Shown here piece by piece: positions 1 to 9,283 of a stretch of DNA of 64,000 nucleotides. Where the stretch lies: assembly GCF_900103825.1 (NCBI RefSeq), contig NZ_FNIF01000008.1, positions 62,001-126,000 of the forward strand, given 5' to 3'. The position numbers and the translations under genes are program-made. Within the stretch, counting starts at the first letter, position 1, and each line of letters begins with the position of its first letter. The DNA is from Paenibacillus sp. yr247 (GTDB lineage Bacteria > Bacillota > Bacilli > Paenibacillales > NBRC-103111). Under the pieces are notes generated by a model. The model was not told the origin of the DNA. It saw only the letters and a list, made by a program, of their open reading frames with translations, and ran no database searches.

Positions 1-2
1 TC

Positions 3-716
3 TTAAAACTTCAACCAATCAGGGGTTATGGTGTTTAGCCAAAGCGTGATTTGCGTCATTTTACCTGTATAGAGCAAAACAGCAATCACGACCATCAGAC
101 CCCCTCCTATTTTCATAATGAGGTTGGAATAGCGTAAAATCCATTTGGTTGTACCGATAAAAAAGGAAAGAACGAAGAATGGAATCGCGAAGCCTAGTGA
201 ATAAGCGGTCGTTAATTGGAACCAAGTACCTGGCTCCGTCGTAGCCAATGCTAGGATAGCCGACAGAATCGGCCCTACACAAGGGGACCAACCTGCAGCA
301 AACCCCATACCCACTAGAACAGAGCCAATATAACCCGCGGGACGAAATTTGATCTGCAATTTTCTTTCCTTCATTAACCACTGCGGCTGAAATATACCAA
401 GTAGAAACAAACCCATAATAAAAATTAATAAAGCAGCTATCTGCCGAAGCAAATCACGATAATCGATGAAAAAATTGCCGAGGAAGCCCGCCGTCAACCC
501 TAATGCATAAAAGATGATCGAAAACCCAACGATAAAACTTAATGTATGAAGCATCGTCTGGCGTCTAACCTGAGAAGAAGGTTCCCCTGATTTCAATTCA
601 CTAACTGAAATTCCCGTTATGTAGGATAGGTAAGAAGGATATAATGGCAAACAGCATGGTGATATGAAAGAAGCAATTCCCGCCCATAAGGCGATCCATA
701 AATTAACAGAGTCCAC
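3..716 (-). CDS. ccdA: CcdA/DsbD-type membrane thiol-disulfide transporter
   Basis: Predicted 237-residue polytopic membrane protein of the CcdA family, which passes reducing equivalents from cytoplasmic thioredoxin across the membrane to extracytoplasmic thiol proteins. The two family cysteines lie in proline contexts: Cys21 in FISPCCLP and Cys146 in GWSPCVGP. About six hydrophobic segments can be seen. The start is GTG, preceded by GAGG with seven bases spacing. It begins one base after the stop of the upstream znuB-like gene, so it is almost certainly the last gene of the zinc uptake operon. That placement suggests a role in thiol redox tied to zinc supply rather than cytochrome c biogenesis; this is inference. 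Confidence 0.85.
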   Translation of the reverse strand: MDSVNLWIALWAGIASFISPCCLPLYPSYLSYITGISVSELKSGEPSSQVRRQTMLHTLSFIVGFSIIFYALGLTAGFLGNFFIDYRDLLRQIAALLIFIMGLFLLGIFQPQWLMKERKLQIKFRPAGYIGSVLVGMGFAAGWSPCVGPILSAILALATTEPGTWFQLTTAYSLGFAIPFFVLSFFIGTTKWILRYSNLIMKIGGGLMVVIAVLLYTGKMTQITLWLNTITPDWLKF

Positions 717-717
717 G

Positions 718-1518
718 TTAAAACCTCAATCCTCTTTTTAGAATAATCCCGATCAGCATCGCTATGAGTGTTAAAACAACAGTTCCACCCGGTGCAAGAT
801 CCCAAACTCCCGCTACGACAAGTCCAATAATAACAGCAATTTCTGAAAATAGGATCGCTAAAAAGACCGAGTGCTTAAAGCTGCGCGCGATTAACAAACT
901 ACATGCGACAGGTATGGTTAATAGAGATGAAACAAGCAGTGCTCCTACAATTTTGATAGCTACTGAAATAACAAGCGCAGTAAGCATCGTAATCATCATA
1001 TTATAATATTTGAGGGGAAGTCCACTAACACTCGCTGCATCCTCATCGAAAAACATGAGAAAAAACTCTTTAAAATGTGATGCTATTACGCCGATTACAA
1101 GTACACAAACACCCAAAACAACCCACAAATCTGTTGAATCCAGCGTGTAAATACTACCGAACAAATAACTCATAACGTTCATGTTAAAGCCTTTGCCAAG
1201 TGTAAAAAGAAGAGTTGCAAGCGCAACGCCCCCTGACATAATAATAGCAATAGAGAGCTCCGCGTAGGTTTTGTAGGCTTTACGCAGCCGCTCAATTGCG
1301 AAAGATGCCAGCAAAGCAAAGACGAGTCCGACGCCCAATGGATACACGTTAATGAGAAATCCAAGCGCTACACCTGCAATTGAAACATGCGCAAGTGTGT
1401 CCCCAATCATCGACAACCTCCGAAGGACAAGAAAAACGCCCATTAAAGGCGCCGTAAGCCCAATCAGTATGCCACCCAATAATGCACGTTGAAAAAAGTA
1501 TTCCGTGAATATGTCCAA
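718..1518 (-). CDS. znuB: Zinc/manganese ABC transporter permease (ZnuB type)
   Basis: Membrane-spanning subunit (266 residues) of an ABC-3 family metal importer. It has the family pattern of 7-8 hydrophobic helices, with GDTLAHVSIAGVALG near the N-terminus and GALLVSSLLTIPVA in the later part, typical of ZnuB/AdcB/MntB permeases. It lies directly downstream of the ATPase gene (12-base gap) and upstream of ccdA, all on the minus strand. Metal specificity cannot be read from the permease alone; zinc is inferred from the Zur-like operator upstream of the operon. Confidence 0.9.
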   Translation of the reverse strand: MDIFTEYFFQRALLGGILIGLTAPLMGVFLVLRRLSMIGDTLAHVSIAGVALGFLINVYPLGVGLVFALLASFAIERLRKAYKTYAELSIAIIMSGGVALATLLFTLGKGFNMNVMSYLFGSIYTLDSTDLWVVLGVCVLVIGVIASHFKEFFLMFFDEDAASVSGLPLKYYNMMITMLTALVISVAIKIVGALLVSSLLTIPVACSLLIARSFKHSVFLAILFSEIAVIIGLVVAGVWDLAPGGTVVLTLIAMLIGIILKRGLRF

Positions 1519-1530
1519 AACGCCCGCTCC

Positions 1531-2310
1531 TTACTGAACTCCGATCATCTCACGAATCTGGCCGAGCGAGTGTGTCAAATTCGTCTCACGGCAATCCTCG
1601 GGATCATGGGTATGTTTCACATAAAACTTAATGCCGCCACTTACCCGCTGCGGCTCTGTACCTAGGTAAGACTGCATCATGTCCATATCATGGGATACCA
1701 TGATGAAGGTCATATGATGATGCTGGTGCATATGACGGATCATCCGAAAAAATCCGACCTGAGTTTCAGCATCGATGCCAACCGTCGGCTCATCCAGAAT
1801 GAGCAGCTCCGGGTTGTTCACAATCGCGCGCGCGAGGAAAGCGCGCTGCTGCTGTCCCCCCGACAGTTGACCGATGCGTCGGTCAGCCAAGTCCTCGATG
1901 CGCATAGCGAGCATCGCGTCTTCGGCCTTTTGACGGTCGGCCTTCGATAACCGACGATAGACCTGTTTCTTGCTATACAACCCCGATAGCACAATTTCAC
2001 GTACAGTCGCAGGGAATAAGGGGTTGAACGCATTCTTTTGGGGAACATAGCCGATACGTTCCCAATCTTTGAATTGGCTCAGCGGTCGGTCAAATAACCT
2101 GATTTCGCCATCGGTCGGCTTCAACAGACCGACAAGCATTTTGAGCAGCGTTGTTTTCCCAGCCCCGTTTGAACCAATGACACCAACAAAATCCCGTTCA
2201 AGCACATCAAAACGAAGCTTCTCAATGACTTTCTTATTTTCATAGGAGAAAGAAATATTATCAATAGATACGACACTCTGATGGCAAAACTCTTTATTGC
2301 TATTCTCCAT
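1531..2310 (-). CDS. znuC: Zinc ABC transporter ATP-binding protein (ZnuC type)
   Basis: Cytoplasmic ATPase subunit (259 residues) energising the ABC-3 metal importer. Walker A is GSNGAGKTTL (about residues 46-55), the signature is LSGGQQQR, Walker B is LLILDEPTVGID and the switch histidine is in MVSHDMD. The C-terminal tail contains HTHDPEDC, a short His/Cys stretch that could contact metal (inference). The start ATG has AGGAG seven bases upstream. The gene follows znuA by 40 bases and precedes znuB by 12, consistent with one transcript. Confidence 0.92.
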   Translation of the reverse strand: MENSNKEFCHQSVVSIDNISFSYENKKVIEKLRFDVLERDFVGVIGSNGAGKTTLLKMLVGLLKPTDGEIRLFDRPLSQFKDWERIGYVPQKNAFNPLFPATVREIVLSGLYSKKQVYRRLSKADRQKAEDAMLAMRIEDLADRRIGQLSGGQQQRAFLARAIVNNPELLILDEPTVGIDAETQVGFFRMIRHMHQHHHMTFIMVSHDMDMMQSYLGTEPQRVSGGIKFYVKHTHDPEDCRETNLTHSLGQIREMIGVQ

Positions 2311-2350
2311 TTTCTAACTCCTGACTCCATAGGAATGGAACTATTCTTCC

Positions 2351-3271
2351 TTATTGTAAGGCAATAACTAAGTTTTTCAAATTTTTGTCCATAATCGAAA
2401 TATAATTTTCACCAGCCTTCACTTGCTCATCCGTCAATCCCTCAATTGGGTTAAGCACCATTGTATCCACTTTAGCATCTTTGGCCAATGTTTTTGCCAA
2501 CTTATCCGATACAAGCTCTTCAAAGAAAATATATTTCAAACCATGATCTTTGATGTATTCATTCATTTTCTTCAGATCCTGAGCTGTGGGCTCAGCATCC
2601 GGTGATAATCCCATAATCGACAATTGTGTTAAGCCATAATCTCTACATAAATAGGAAAAAGCCTGATGGGAAACAGCAATTTCTTTCTTCGAAGTTTGAG
2701 CGAGTTCTTTTTTGTAACGAGCATCTAAATCAACCAATTTCGCTGCATAATTCGTATAATTTTGTTCAAAAACATCCTTGTGGGCAGGATCTGCACTAAT
2801 TAGCGCTATTTTAATATTATTAGCCATTTTCACAGCGTTTAACGGGCTTAACCACGCGTGAGGATCAAATTCTTCCTTATTTTCCGTCGTTTTTATTAAG
2901 TCTGCCCCTTTGCTGGCCTCTACTACCTTTAATGTTGAATCTATTGGCAGACTTCCAAGGAAGTCTTTCACCCAACCCTCAAACCCAGCTCCTTGATACA
3001 CAAATACTTGAGCTTGTGTCATATTTTTGATGTCCCTGCTCTTTGGCGACCAATCATGCGGTTCCACTCCTGCTGGGACTAAATTAATGGTATTCACATA
3101 CTCCCCGCCAATGTTGCGGGTAAATTCATAAAGAGGATAAAAACTGGTAACCACATTGACTTTGCCTTGAACCAACTTCGCATTTGAACTTGGAGCATTT
3201 CCACAACCAGCCATAACAACGGTGAAAATAGCCAAAACGACTATGTAAAGGAACCTCTTATTTCGTATCAT
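2351..3271 (-). CDS. znuA: Zinc ABC transporter substrate-binding lipoprotein (ZnuA/AdcA type)
   Basis: Extracytoplasmic metal-binding lipoprotein of the SBP_bac_9 family. The start at 3271 is chosen over an in-frame codon at 3289 because GGCGGAGTG lies six bases upstream. The lipobox is VMAGC near residue 22. Metal-ligand histidines sit in PHDWSPKSRD, DPHAWLSP and SHQAFSYL, with an acidic residue in FFEELVSDK, matching cluster A-I metal-binding proteins. It has no histidine-rich loop, unlike many Gram-negative ZnuA. First gene of the znuACB-ccdA operon, behind a strong promoter and Zur-like dyad. Confidence 0.9.
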   Translation of the reverse strand: MIRNKRFLYIVVLAIFTVVMAGCGNAPSSNAKLVQGKVNVVTSFYPLYEFTRNIGGEYVNTINLVPAGVEPHDWSPKSRDIKNMTQAQVFVYQGAGFEGWVKDFLGSLPIDSTLKVVEASKGADLIKTTENKEEFDPHAWLSPLNAVKMANNIKIALISADPAHKDVFEQNYTNYAAKLVDLDARYKKELAQTSKKEIAVSHQAFSYLCRDYGLTQLSIMGLSPDAEPTAQDLKKMNEYIKDHGLKYIFFEELVSDKLAKTLAKDAKVDTMVLNPIEGLTDEQVKAGENYISIMDKNLKNLVIALQ

Positions 3272-3297
3272 CAAAATCACTCCGCCCATATTCTAAA

Positions 3298-3319
3298 TCG
3301 TAATAATTTTTATTAACGA
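3298..3319 (-). promoter_or_regulatory. Candidate Zur operator
   Basis: An imperfect dyad just downstream of the znu -10 box. One arm reads TCGTAATAA and the other TCGTTAATAA in opposite orientation. TCGTAATNATT is shared with the Bacillus Zur box (TCGTAATNATTACGA); the second half is degenerate. The position over the transcription start is right for zinc-dependent repression. Confidence 0.55.
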
Positions 3320-3323
3320 ATTG

Positions 3324-3352
3324 ATTATACGAGTACCCATACCCGAAGTCAA
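3324..3352 (-). promoter_or_regulatory. Sigma-A promoter of the znu operon
   Basis: On the minus strand TTGACT (3347-3352) and TATAAT (3324-3329) are separated by exactly 17 bases, a near-consensus vegetative promoter ending about 50 bases upstream of the znuA start. Confidence 0.8.
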
Positions 3353-3436
3353 TACATTTGATAGTGTAAATAAAAAAGCCAACTGTGAATTTCCCAGCAT
3401 GGCCCCACTTTTAACAATGAATTGTTTTCTGTCCGT

Positions 3437-3844
3437 TTATTTCGATTTCGATTGATCAGCGTTATCTCCTTGATCCCCTGAACTATCAGAACCATCCCCA
3501 TCCGAGGTGCTTGTATTCTTTTTACTGGTTCCGCCGTCTTTTTTGGTATCCGATGGTTTCTCACTTTCCTCTTTTAACTTCTTATAACGTTCTTCCGACT
3601 GCTTAATAAGCTTTTGATCCTGCTCCATCTTATGTTGAATAATCTCATTGTACATCTCATATTGCTTTTTCAACTCTTGATTGATGATACTTTCTTTTCC
3701 CTTCGTACTTTGTGCTTTGGATTCTGTATCTTTCTTGGCGTCATCCTTCTTCTTAGACGAGTCTCCACCGAATAGCGTACAAGCCGCCAGAAGAAATACC
3801 ATAACTGATATACTGACTAATTTTAAAATAAATCGTATACTCAT
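3437..3844 (-). CDS. Small charged lipoprotein of unknown function
   Basis: No family recognised. The product (135 residues) has a lipoprotein signal peptide with lipobox LLAAC, then a hydrophilic, lysine/glutamate-rich stretch (about residues 25-95) likely to form a helical or coiled region, and a low-complexity tail rich in Ser, Gly, Asp and Lys. The start at 3844 is preferred because CGGAGTGAG lies just upstream; an in-frame GTG at 3853 overlaps that site. Predicted to be anchored on the outer face of the membrane. It lies alone between the znu operon and metG, on the same strand. Confidence 0.7.
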   Translation of the reverse strand: MSIRFILKLVSISVMVFLLAACTLFGGDSSKKKDDAKKDTESKAQSTKGKESIINQELKKQYEMYNEIIQHKMEQDQKLIKQSEERYKKLKEESEKPSDTKKDGGTSKKNTSTSDGDGSDSSGDQGDNADQSKSK

Positions 3845-3909
3845 CTGTCTCACTCCGTGGTTAGTTTCCCTTAGGTTGCCCCACTCGTATTAAAACAAAT
3901 ACCAACTCA

Positions 3910-3950
3910 AACACCCCATACCTGAAATATAAGGGATGGGGTGTTTTTTG
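3910..3950. terminator. Intrinsic terminator downstream of metG
   Basis: Arms ACACCCCAT and ATGGGGTGT with a 17-base loop, followed by T6 on the plus strand; on the minus strand it lies just after the metG stop, with a weaker U-rich run. Confidence 0.7.
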
Positions 3951-3961
3951 TTGGTTTACCT

Positions 3962-5971
<2,010 letters not shown>

Positions 5972-5982
5972 CTAGCAAATAG

Positions 5983-6280
5983 TAAAAAACACAAAAAGCC
6001 CTCATCCATCTTGGGACGAGAGCTGAACTCACGCGGTACCACCCAGGTTCCCCCGCCTTTCACAAGCTCGGGGCTCAGTAAGTCTATAACGACTTGCCCA
6101 TTAACGCTGGGACACGAAGCCAGCTTACTCCCACGCTTGCATGTTTGCTTCACAAACGCAATCTGGGCAGCTCGAAGGCCTATTCTCCGGGACCATCTTC
6201 CAAACTTACTCCTATACCGGCTTTCACCTGACCCGGCTCTCTGTTTATAGGACTCCGTTTGTACTTATCCGTTCATCGAA
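5983..6280 (-). ncRNA. T-box riboswitch leader of metG (Met specifier)
   Basis: The T-box sequence TGGGTGGTACCGCG lies at about 6032-6046 on the minus strand, followed by a terminator hairpin (AGCTCTCGTCC pairing with GGATGAGGGCT) and a T-rich run. In Stem I, AGTA plus CAAAC on the 5' side faces GTTTG plus GAAG on the 3' side, and the next triplet is ATG (6194-6196), the methionine codon expected as specifier. Uncharged tRNA-Met should stabilise the antiterminator and allow metG transcription. Confidence 0.93.
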
Positions 6281-6329
6281 ACCATATATAACATCTCAAG
6301 GCAAATATATCGAAAAGAAGAGCTACATG

Positions 6330-6578
6330 TCAAGCAGACTGATCGTTATGCGTTAAATTCTCCGATCGTGCTGGTACATAATCAATACCACCTGGATGAA
6401 AAGGATGGCATTTACAAATCCGTTTCATTGATAGCCATGAACCCTTCAACGCACCGTGAACTTCAATAGCTTCTAAAGCATATTGCGAACAAGTGGGATA
6501 GAATCGGCAAGTAGGAGGCTTCAACGGCGATATAAACTTCCGATAGAAATGAATAGGAACTTGTAAAGTCCTTCTCAT
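6330..6578 (-). CDS. yidD: Membrane protein insertion efficiency factor YidD
   Basis: Small protein (82 residues) of the YidD/UPF0161 family, which helps YidC-type insertases place proteins in the membrane. The family core is complete: [20 protein letters not shown], then [12 protein letters not shown], and [18 protein letters not shown], with conserved cysteines and an amphipathic N-terminal helix. GGGAGAGAGG lies five bases before the ATG. It is encoded alone here, upstream of the metG leader on the same strand, and not next to rnpA/yidC as in some genomes. Confidence 0.93.
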   Translation of the reverse strand: MRRTLQVPIHFYRKFISPLKPPTCRFYPTCSQYALEAIEVHGALKGSWLSMKRICKCHPFHPGGIDYVPARSENLTHNDQSA

Positions 6579-6672
6579 AATAGCCTCTCTCCCAAAATCC
6601 TTAGTTTTTCAGAACATGTTACTCCTCCATAATGCCTGAAAAAAGGGACTGGGTCAATTCATGTTGTCGTTC

Positions 6673-7383
6673 TTAGAAAGGAAGTTGAAAACACTTAAGA
6701 AAAGTAGGATATAATTGGACCGAAATAAACGTCTTGATCCAATTATCAAACGATTCCGAACTAACGTTCACAAATCGGGATCGATTCTTATTATAAACAT
6801 ATTTCTGGTAATCGTTTGGTAAAATACTTCGTATCGTCAATTTGGAATTCAGTCTATTTATCTTAGACTCTAGGTATGAGCATAGATCCCACTCTTTGGG
6901 GAAGGTTTTGATTTTATTGCTTTGTGGTGTTCCCTCAACAGTTTCCTGATTAGTATGGTCTTTAAAATCAGGAGATACTGAATTTCTTGCTTTTTGAAAT
7001 AAATTAAGTCTATTTTCTTTAAACAAATGTGCAAAATGAATTTTCTTCAGCAACAATTGTGCGCTTCTATAATTAATTTGAAGGATTTGAGATAGAGAAC
7101 TAGCTGTATAATCTTTCCCTTCTTGAATGAGAAGTTGGATAGCTCGGAACCAATGAAGTAGAGAGAGCTTGGATTTGTGCATAATCGTCCCAGCAGTTAT
7201 AGAGACCTGCATTCTGCAATCCTTGCATTCTAATAATCTACGAGTTCGGATAGTGAAAGCTTCGTGATAATCACAACGAGGACAACAAAACCCATTTGAC
7301 CAGCGCAATTCCATCAAGAATTTCTCGCAATCCTCTTCTGTCTGAAATCTATACGACTGAACATCCATAATTTGTAGATCCAT
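6673..7383 (-). CDS. Transposase-derived zinc-ribbon protein without a DDE domain
   Basis: The N-terminal half (to about residue 125) matches the zinc-ribbon and helical region of IS1595-type transposases: CPRCDYHEAFTIRTRR, then CKDCRMQVSITAGTIMHKSK and LLHWFRAIQLL. The four zinc cysteines are present. The C-terminal half is hydrophilic, and I see no DDE catalytic domain; no inverted repeats were noticed. Start ATG 7383 is supported by GGGGTGAGG just upstream; the earlier in-frame ATG at 7446 lies inside the promoter. This 236-residue product is either a truncated transposase or a domesticated DNA-binding protein. A LexA-box-like sequence sits in its promoter. Confidence 0.65.
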   Translation of the reverse strand: MDLQIMDVQSYRFQTEEDCEKFLMELRWSNGFCCPRCDYHEAFTIRTRRLLECKDCRMQVSITAGTIMHKSKLSLLHWFRAIQLLIQEGKDYTASSLSQILQINYRSAQLLLKKIHFAHLFKENRLNLFQKARNSVSPDFKDHTNQETVEGTPQSNKIKTFPKEWDLCSYLESKINRLNSKLTIRSILPNDYQKYVYNKNRSRFVNVSSESFDNWIKTFISVQLYPTFLKCFQLPF

Positions 7384-7402
7384 GTCCTCACCCCCAAAAA
7401 AA

Positions 7403-7451
7403 CAAACGTTTGTTCTTATTGATATTATATCAAACATGTGTTCCATGTGAA
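7403..7451 (-). promoter_or_regulatory. Promoter with LexA/DinR-box-like operator
   Basis: On the minus strand TTCACA (7446-7451), 16 bases, then TATAAT (7424-7429). Seven bases downstream lies AGAACAAACGTTTG (7403-7416), which fits the Bacillus LexA box CGAACRNRYGTTYC at 12 of 14 positions (only the outermost bases differ). It sits between the -10 and the ribosome binding site, a usual place for repression. Confidence 0.5.
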
Positions 7452-7641
7452 GTGCTTTTAAATCAATTTTCTCATAGAATCTAAGTAATTTATTAGATTC
7501 TGTTTTATCTGCAAATTATATTTTTCGTGCATAGTTTTATGGGGAAGACAGGATCTTGGTTAAACGAGATTCTGCGACATATACAAAAAGCGTCATTAAA
7601 ATCATCGGTAATGAAAATGAATTTTGGTTTGCAGAAGATCT

Positions 7642-7943
7642 ATGAATAAGTTGGGGAATTTGGGCAGTTCTGGCAGCTCTGGGAGTTCTGGCAGTTCTGG
7701 CAGTTCTGACAGTTCTCGTAGTTTACGTAGTTCGGCAGTTCTGGCAGTTCGGGCAGTTCTCGTAGTTTACGTAGCTCTTGTAGCTCTCGTAGCTCTCGTA
7801 GCTCTGATAGTTCGGGTAGTTCAAGCAGTTCGGGCAGTTCGGGAAGCTCTGGTAATTCTGGTAATCCTGGTAATTCTAGTAGCCGAGTTAGTTATGGTTC
7901 TCCATGTTCTGGAGGTTCGAGTAATTTGGATGATATCGTTTGA
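7642..7943 (+). pseudogene. Gly-Ser repeat protein gene with one-base frameshift
   Basis: From ATG 7642 the reading frame gives MNKLGNLGSSGSSGSS followed by 9-base units of the type GGC AGT TCT. At about 7734 a single G is missing relative to the repeat (TTCGGCAG where TTCGGGCAG is expected). Restoring it gives one continuous frame of GSS, RSS, SSS and GNS triplets ending in GSSNLDDIV and TGA at 7941-7943, about 100 residues in all. As it stands the frame turns into an unlikely Val/Ala/Leu-rich sequence. The intact product would be a low-complexity, probably surface or disordered protein. No family is recognised, and the start has no strong ribosome binding site. Confidence 0.5.
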
Positions 7944-8495
7944 GAATATAATTTAGCTTTGCTTAGTGTAATTGATTGTTTTAATCTTTGTAGATATAAC
8001 AGAATTTGCACTTGAGGGTATGGGATCGGGAAAACAAATGTAATTTATGATTGTACTGAGGTTTAAGAGAATTGGACTTGGATGGTTTCAGGTTTGTGGT
8101 CATGATTATGGTTTGATGGTTTGATGGTTTGATGGTTTGATGGTTTTATTGGTTTTGTTGGTTTTGTTGGTTACGTTGATAATGGTGCAGTTGCGTTACT
8201 GCATGATGGAGGTTTGCGCGTAGTCGAGTTCTTAAAGGGATACAGCGAATGTGTCGTATTGAGAGCCCTCTGGGAAGCAGATCAGTATTACTTCGGCTTG
8301 AAGCGTGCCGCGGTTATCTTTGCCATCGTTTTATTTGACGGCGAATTCGACTACATCCACTCTGCGGAAGTTGTCGGCATCTTTTTTTCATGCAATAAGC
8401 CTGTTGCGCTTAGGCAAATCGCTATAGGTGAAATTTTTACCTAAAATACAAAAAACCTCTATTCTTTTGAAATACGACCGAGGTTATTTTTATGA
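7944..8495. other. Non-coding or decayed stretch with tandem repeats
   Basis: No gene can be supported. It holds the repeat array at 8111-8178. A plus-strand open frame (8214-8444, 76 codons) resembles nothing I know and lacks a ribosome binding site. On the minus strand at about 8220-8400 one frame reads protein-like with GC-rich third positions (for example GTLQAEVILICFPEGSQYD) but is cut by several stops, so this may be a decayed gene of unknown kind. Confidence 0.5.
8111..8178. repeat. Short tandem repeat array
   Basis: Four perfect copies of the 8-mer GTTTGATG (8111-8142), followed by four 9-mers of the form GTTTTRTTG (8143-8178, the last one GTTACGTTG). A simple-sequence tract in non-coding DNA. 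Confidence 0.9.
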
Positions 8496-8777
8496 TTATG
8501 TTATATTTTCCACTAGAAAGAGAACACCTTTCGCTGGAAGTGTGACGGAATTGGCTACAAGCTGCCCTGTTAACAAATCTATAGCTCGAAAGCCTCAAAG
8601 TTCTACATTAGCCTTCTGAGCATTATGAATCAGAATAAATAGATACGATTCCTTATTTTTGGTTCTTTGTGAAATTTCTACACCAGGAGCAGGGGCTATT
8701 GGCGCAATGATTTCTTTGTCTTTGCATAAATTACCAATTCGCAGATCTTCATTTATGACCTCTTTGTCCCTTTGAAT
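8496..8777 (-). pseudogene. GH42 beta-galactosidase C-terminal remnant
   Basis: Minus-strand frame from 8777 to the stop at 8496-8498 gives GVEISQRTKNKESYLFILIH, then NAQKANVEL, an in-frame TGA, then GFRAIDLLTGQLV and TLPAKGVLFLVE. This is the C-terminal beta-domain pattern of family 42 beta-galactosidases (VEVxxR...YLFxLNHN...DLLTG...LxxxGVxVL). The TGA falls where a glycine codon (GGA) is expected, so one base change would restore reading. The catalytic domain is absent; the frame is closed by TAA just upstream of 8777. Confidence 0.65.
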
Positions 8778-8875
8778 TTATGATTAATATAAGAAAAATT
8801 ACATTATTGGATTATTGTTCAGCTTAAAATATAATATTCTTGCACCCTTATATTACAAAAAGGAACAGGATCGTA

Positions 8876-9283
8876 ATGCCTTCAACAGCGCAACAGTTTC
8901 AAATTAAAAGTATTGGTCACCATGAGGATCAGGAAAAGTTAGATAGACCTCAGGGATTTCCATATTATCATGGGCTGCAAACTTTTGCTGGTGACGGCGA
9001 ATTCGCTTTGGAAGGGAAAAAATATGGGCGTTACTAGAAGATATGGCAGGGATTCTAGAGGTGATGCCTAGATATATGAATACGTTGTTCCAGGATGCCT
9101 TAGGACTCTTGCCTTACTCCTTTTTTAATTATGTTGCGGCAAAGCAAATCGAAGTAGATGCTGCTGAATCAACTGCATAAGAACATTTAAGGAGTGGTTG
9201 AGCAAGTTGGCTTCCGAGATGCAGGCCACTCTGTGGCGAGCTTTCGTAAACTTGTTGGACTCACACCTTATAGAAATATTTCA
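8876..9283 (+). pseudogene. Broken AraC-family regulator
   Basis: Three pieces in different frames can be read. From ATG 8876: MPSTAQQFQIKSIGHHEDQ and FPYYHGLQTFAGDGEFALEG, the start of an AraC sensor (cupin) domain. From about 9029: LEDMAGILEVMPRYMNTLF and QDALGLLPYSFFNYV, the first helix-turn-helix with degenerate residues. From about 9196: VVEQVGFRDAGHSVASFRKL and VGLTPYR, the second helix-turn-helix. More than 100 residues between sensor and DNA-binding parts are missing, and there are at least two frameshifts plus stops. It stands divergent from the GH42 remnant, a usual arrangement for a galactoside locus and its regulator. Confidence 0.7.

Noticed and set aside
6673-7451. Intact insertion sequence
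   Set aside because: No DDE domain, and no terminal inverted repeats or target duplication were seen around it.
7543-7644. Frame ending SVIKIIGNENEFWFAEDL then TGA, reminiscent of the start of BRO-N phage antirepressors
   Set aside because: Only about 33 codons with no start or further domain; similarity is too short to call a gene or prophage remnant.
8111-8178. CRISPR array
   Set aside because: Repeats are 8-9 bases and directly contiguous without spacers, and no cas genes are present.
8214-8444. Plus-strand open frame of 76 codons
   Set aside because: No ribosome binding site, no recognisable family, and it lies in decayed DNA.
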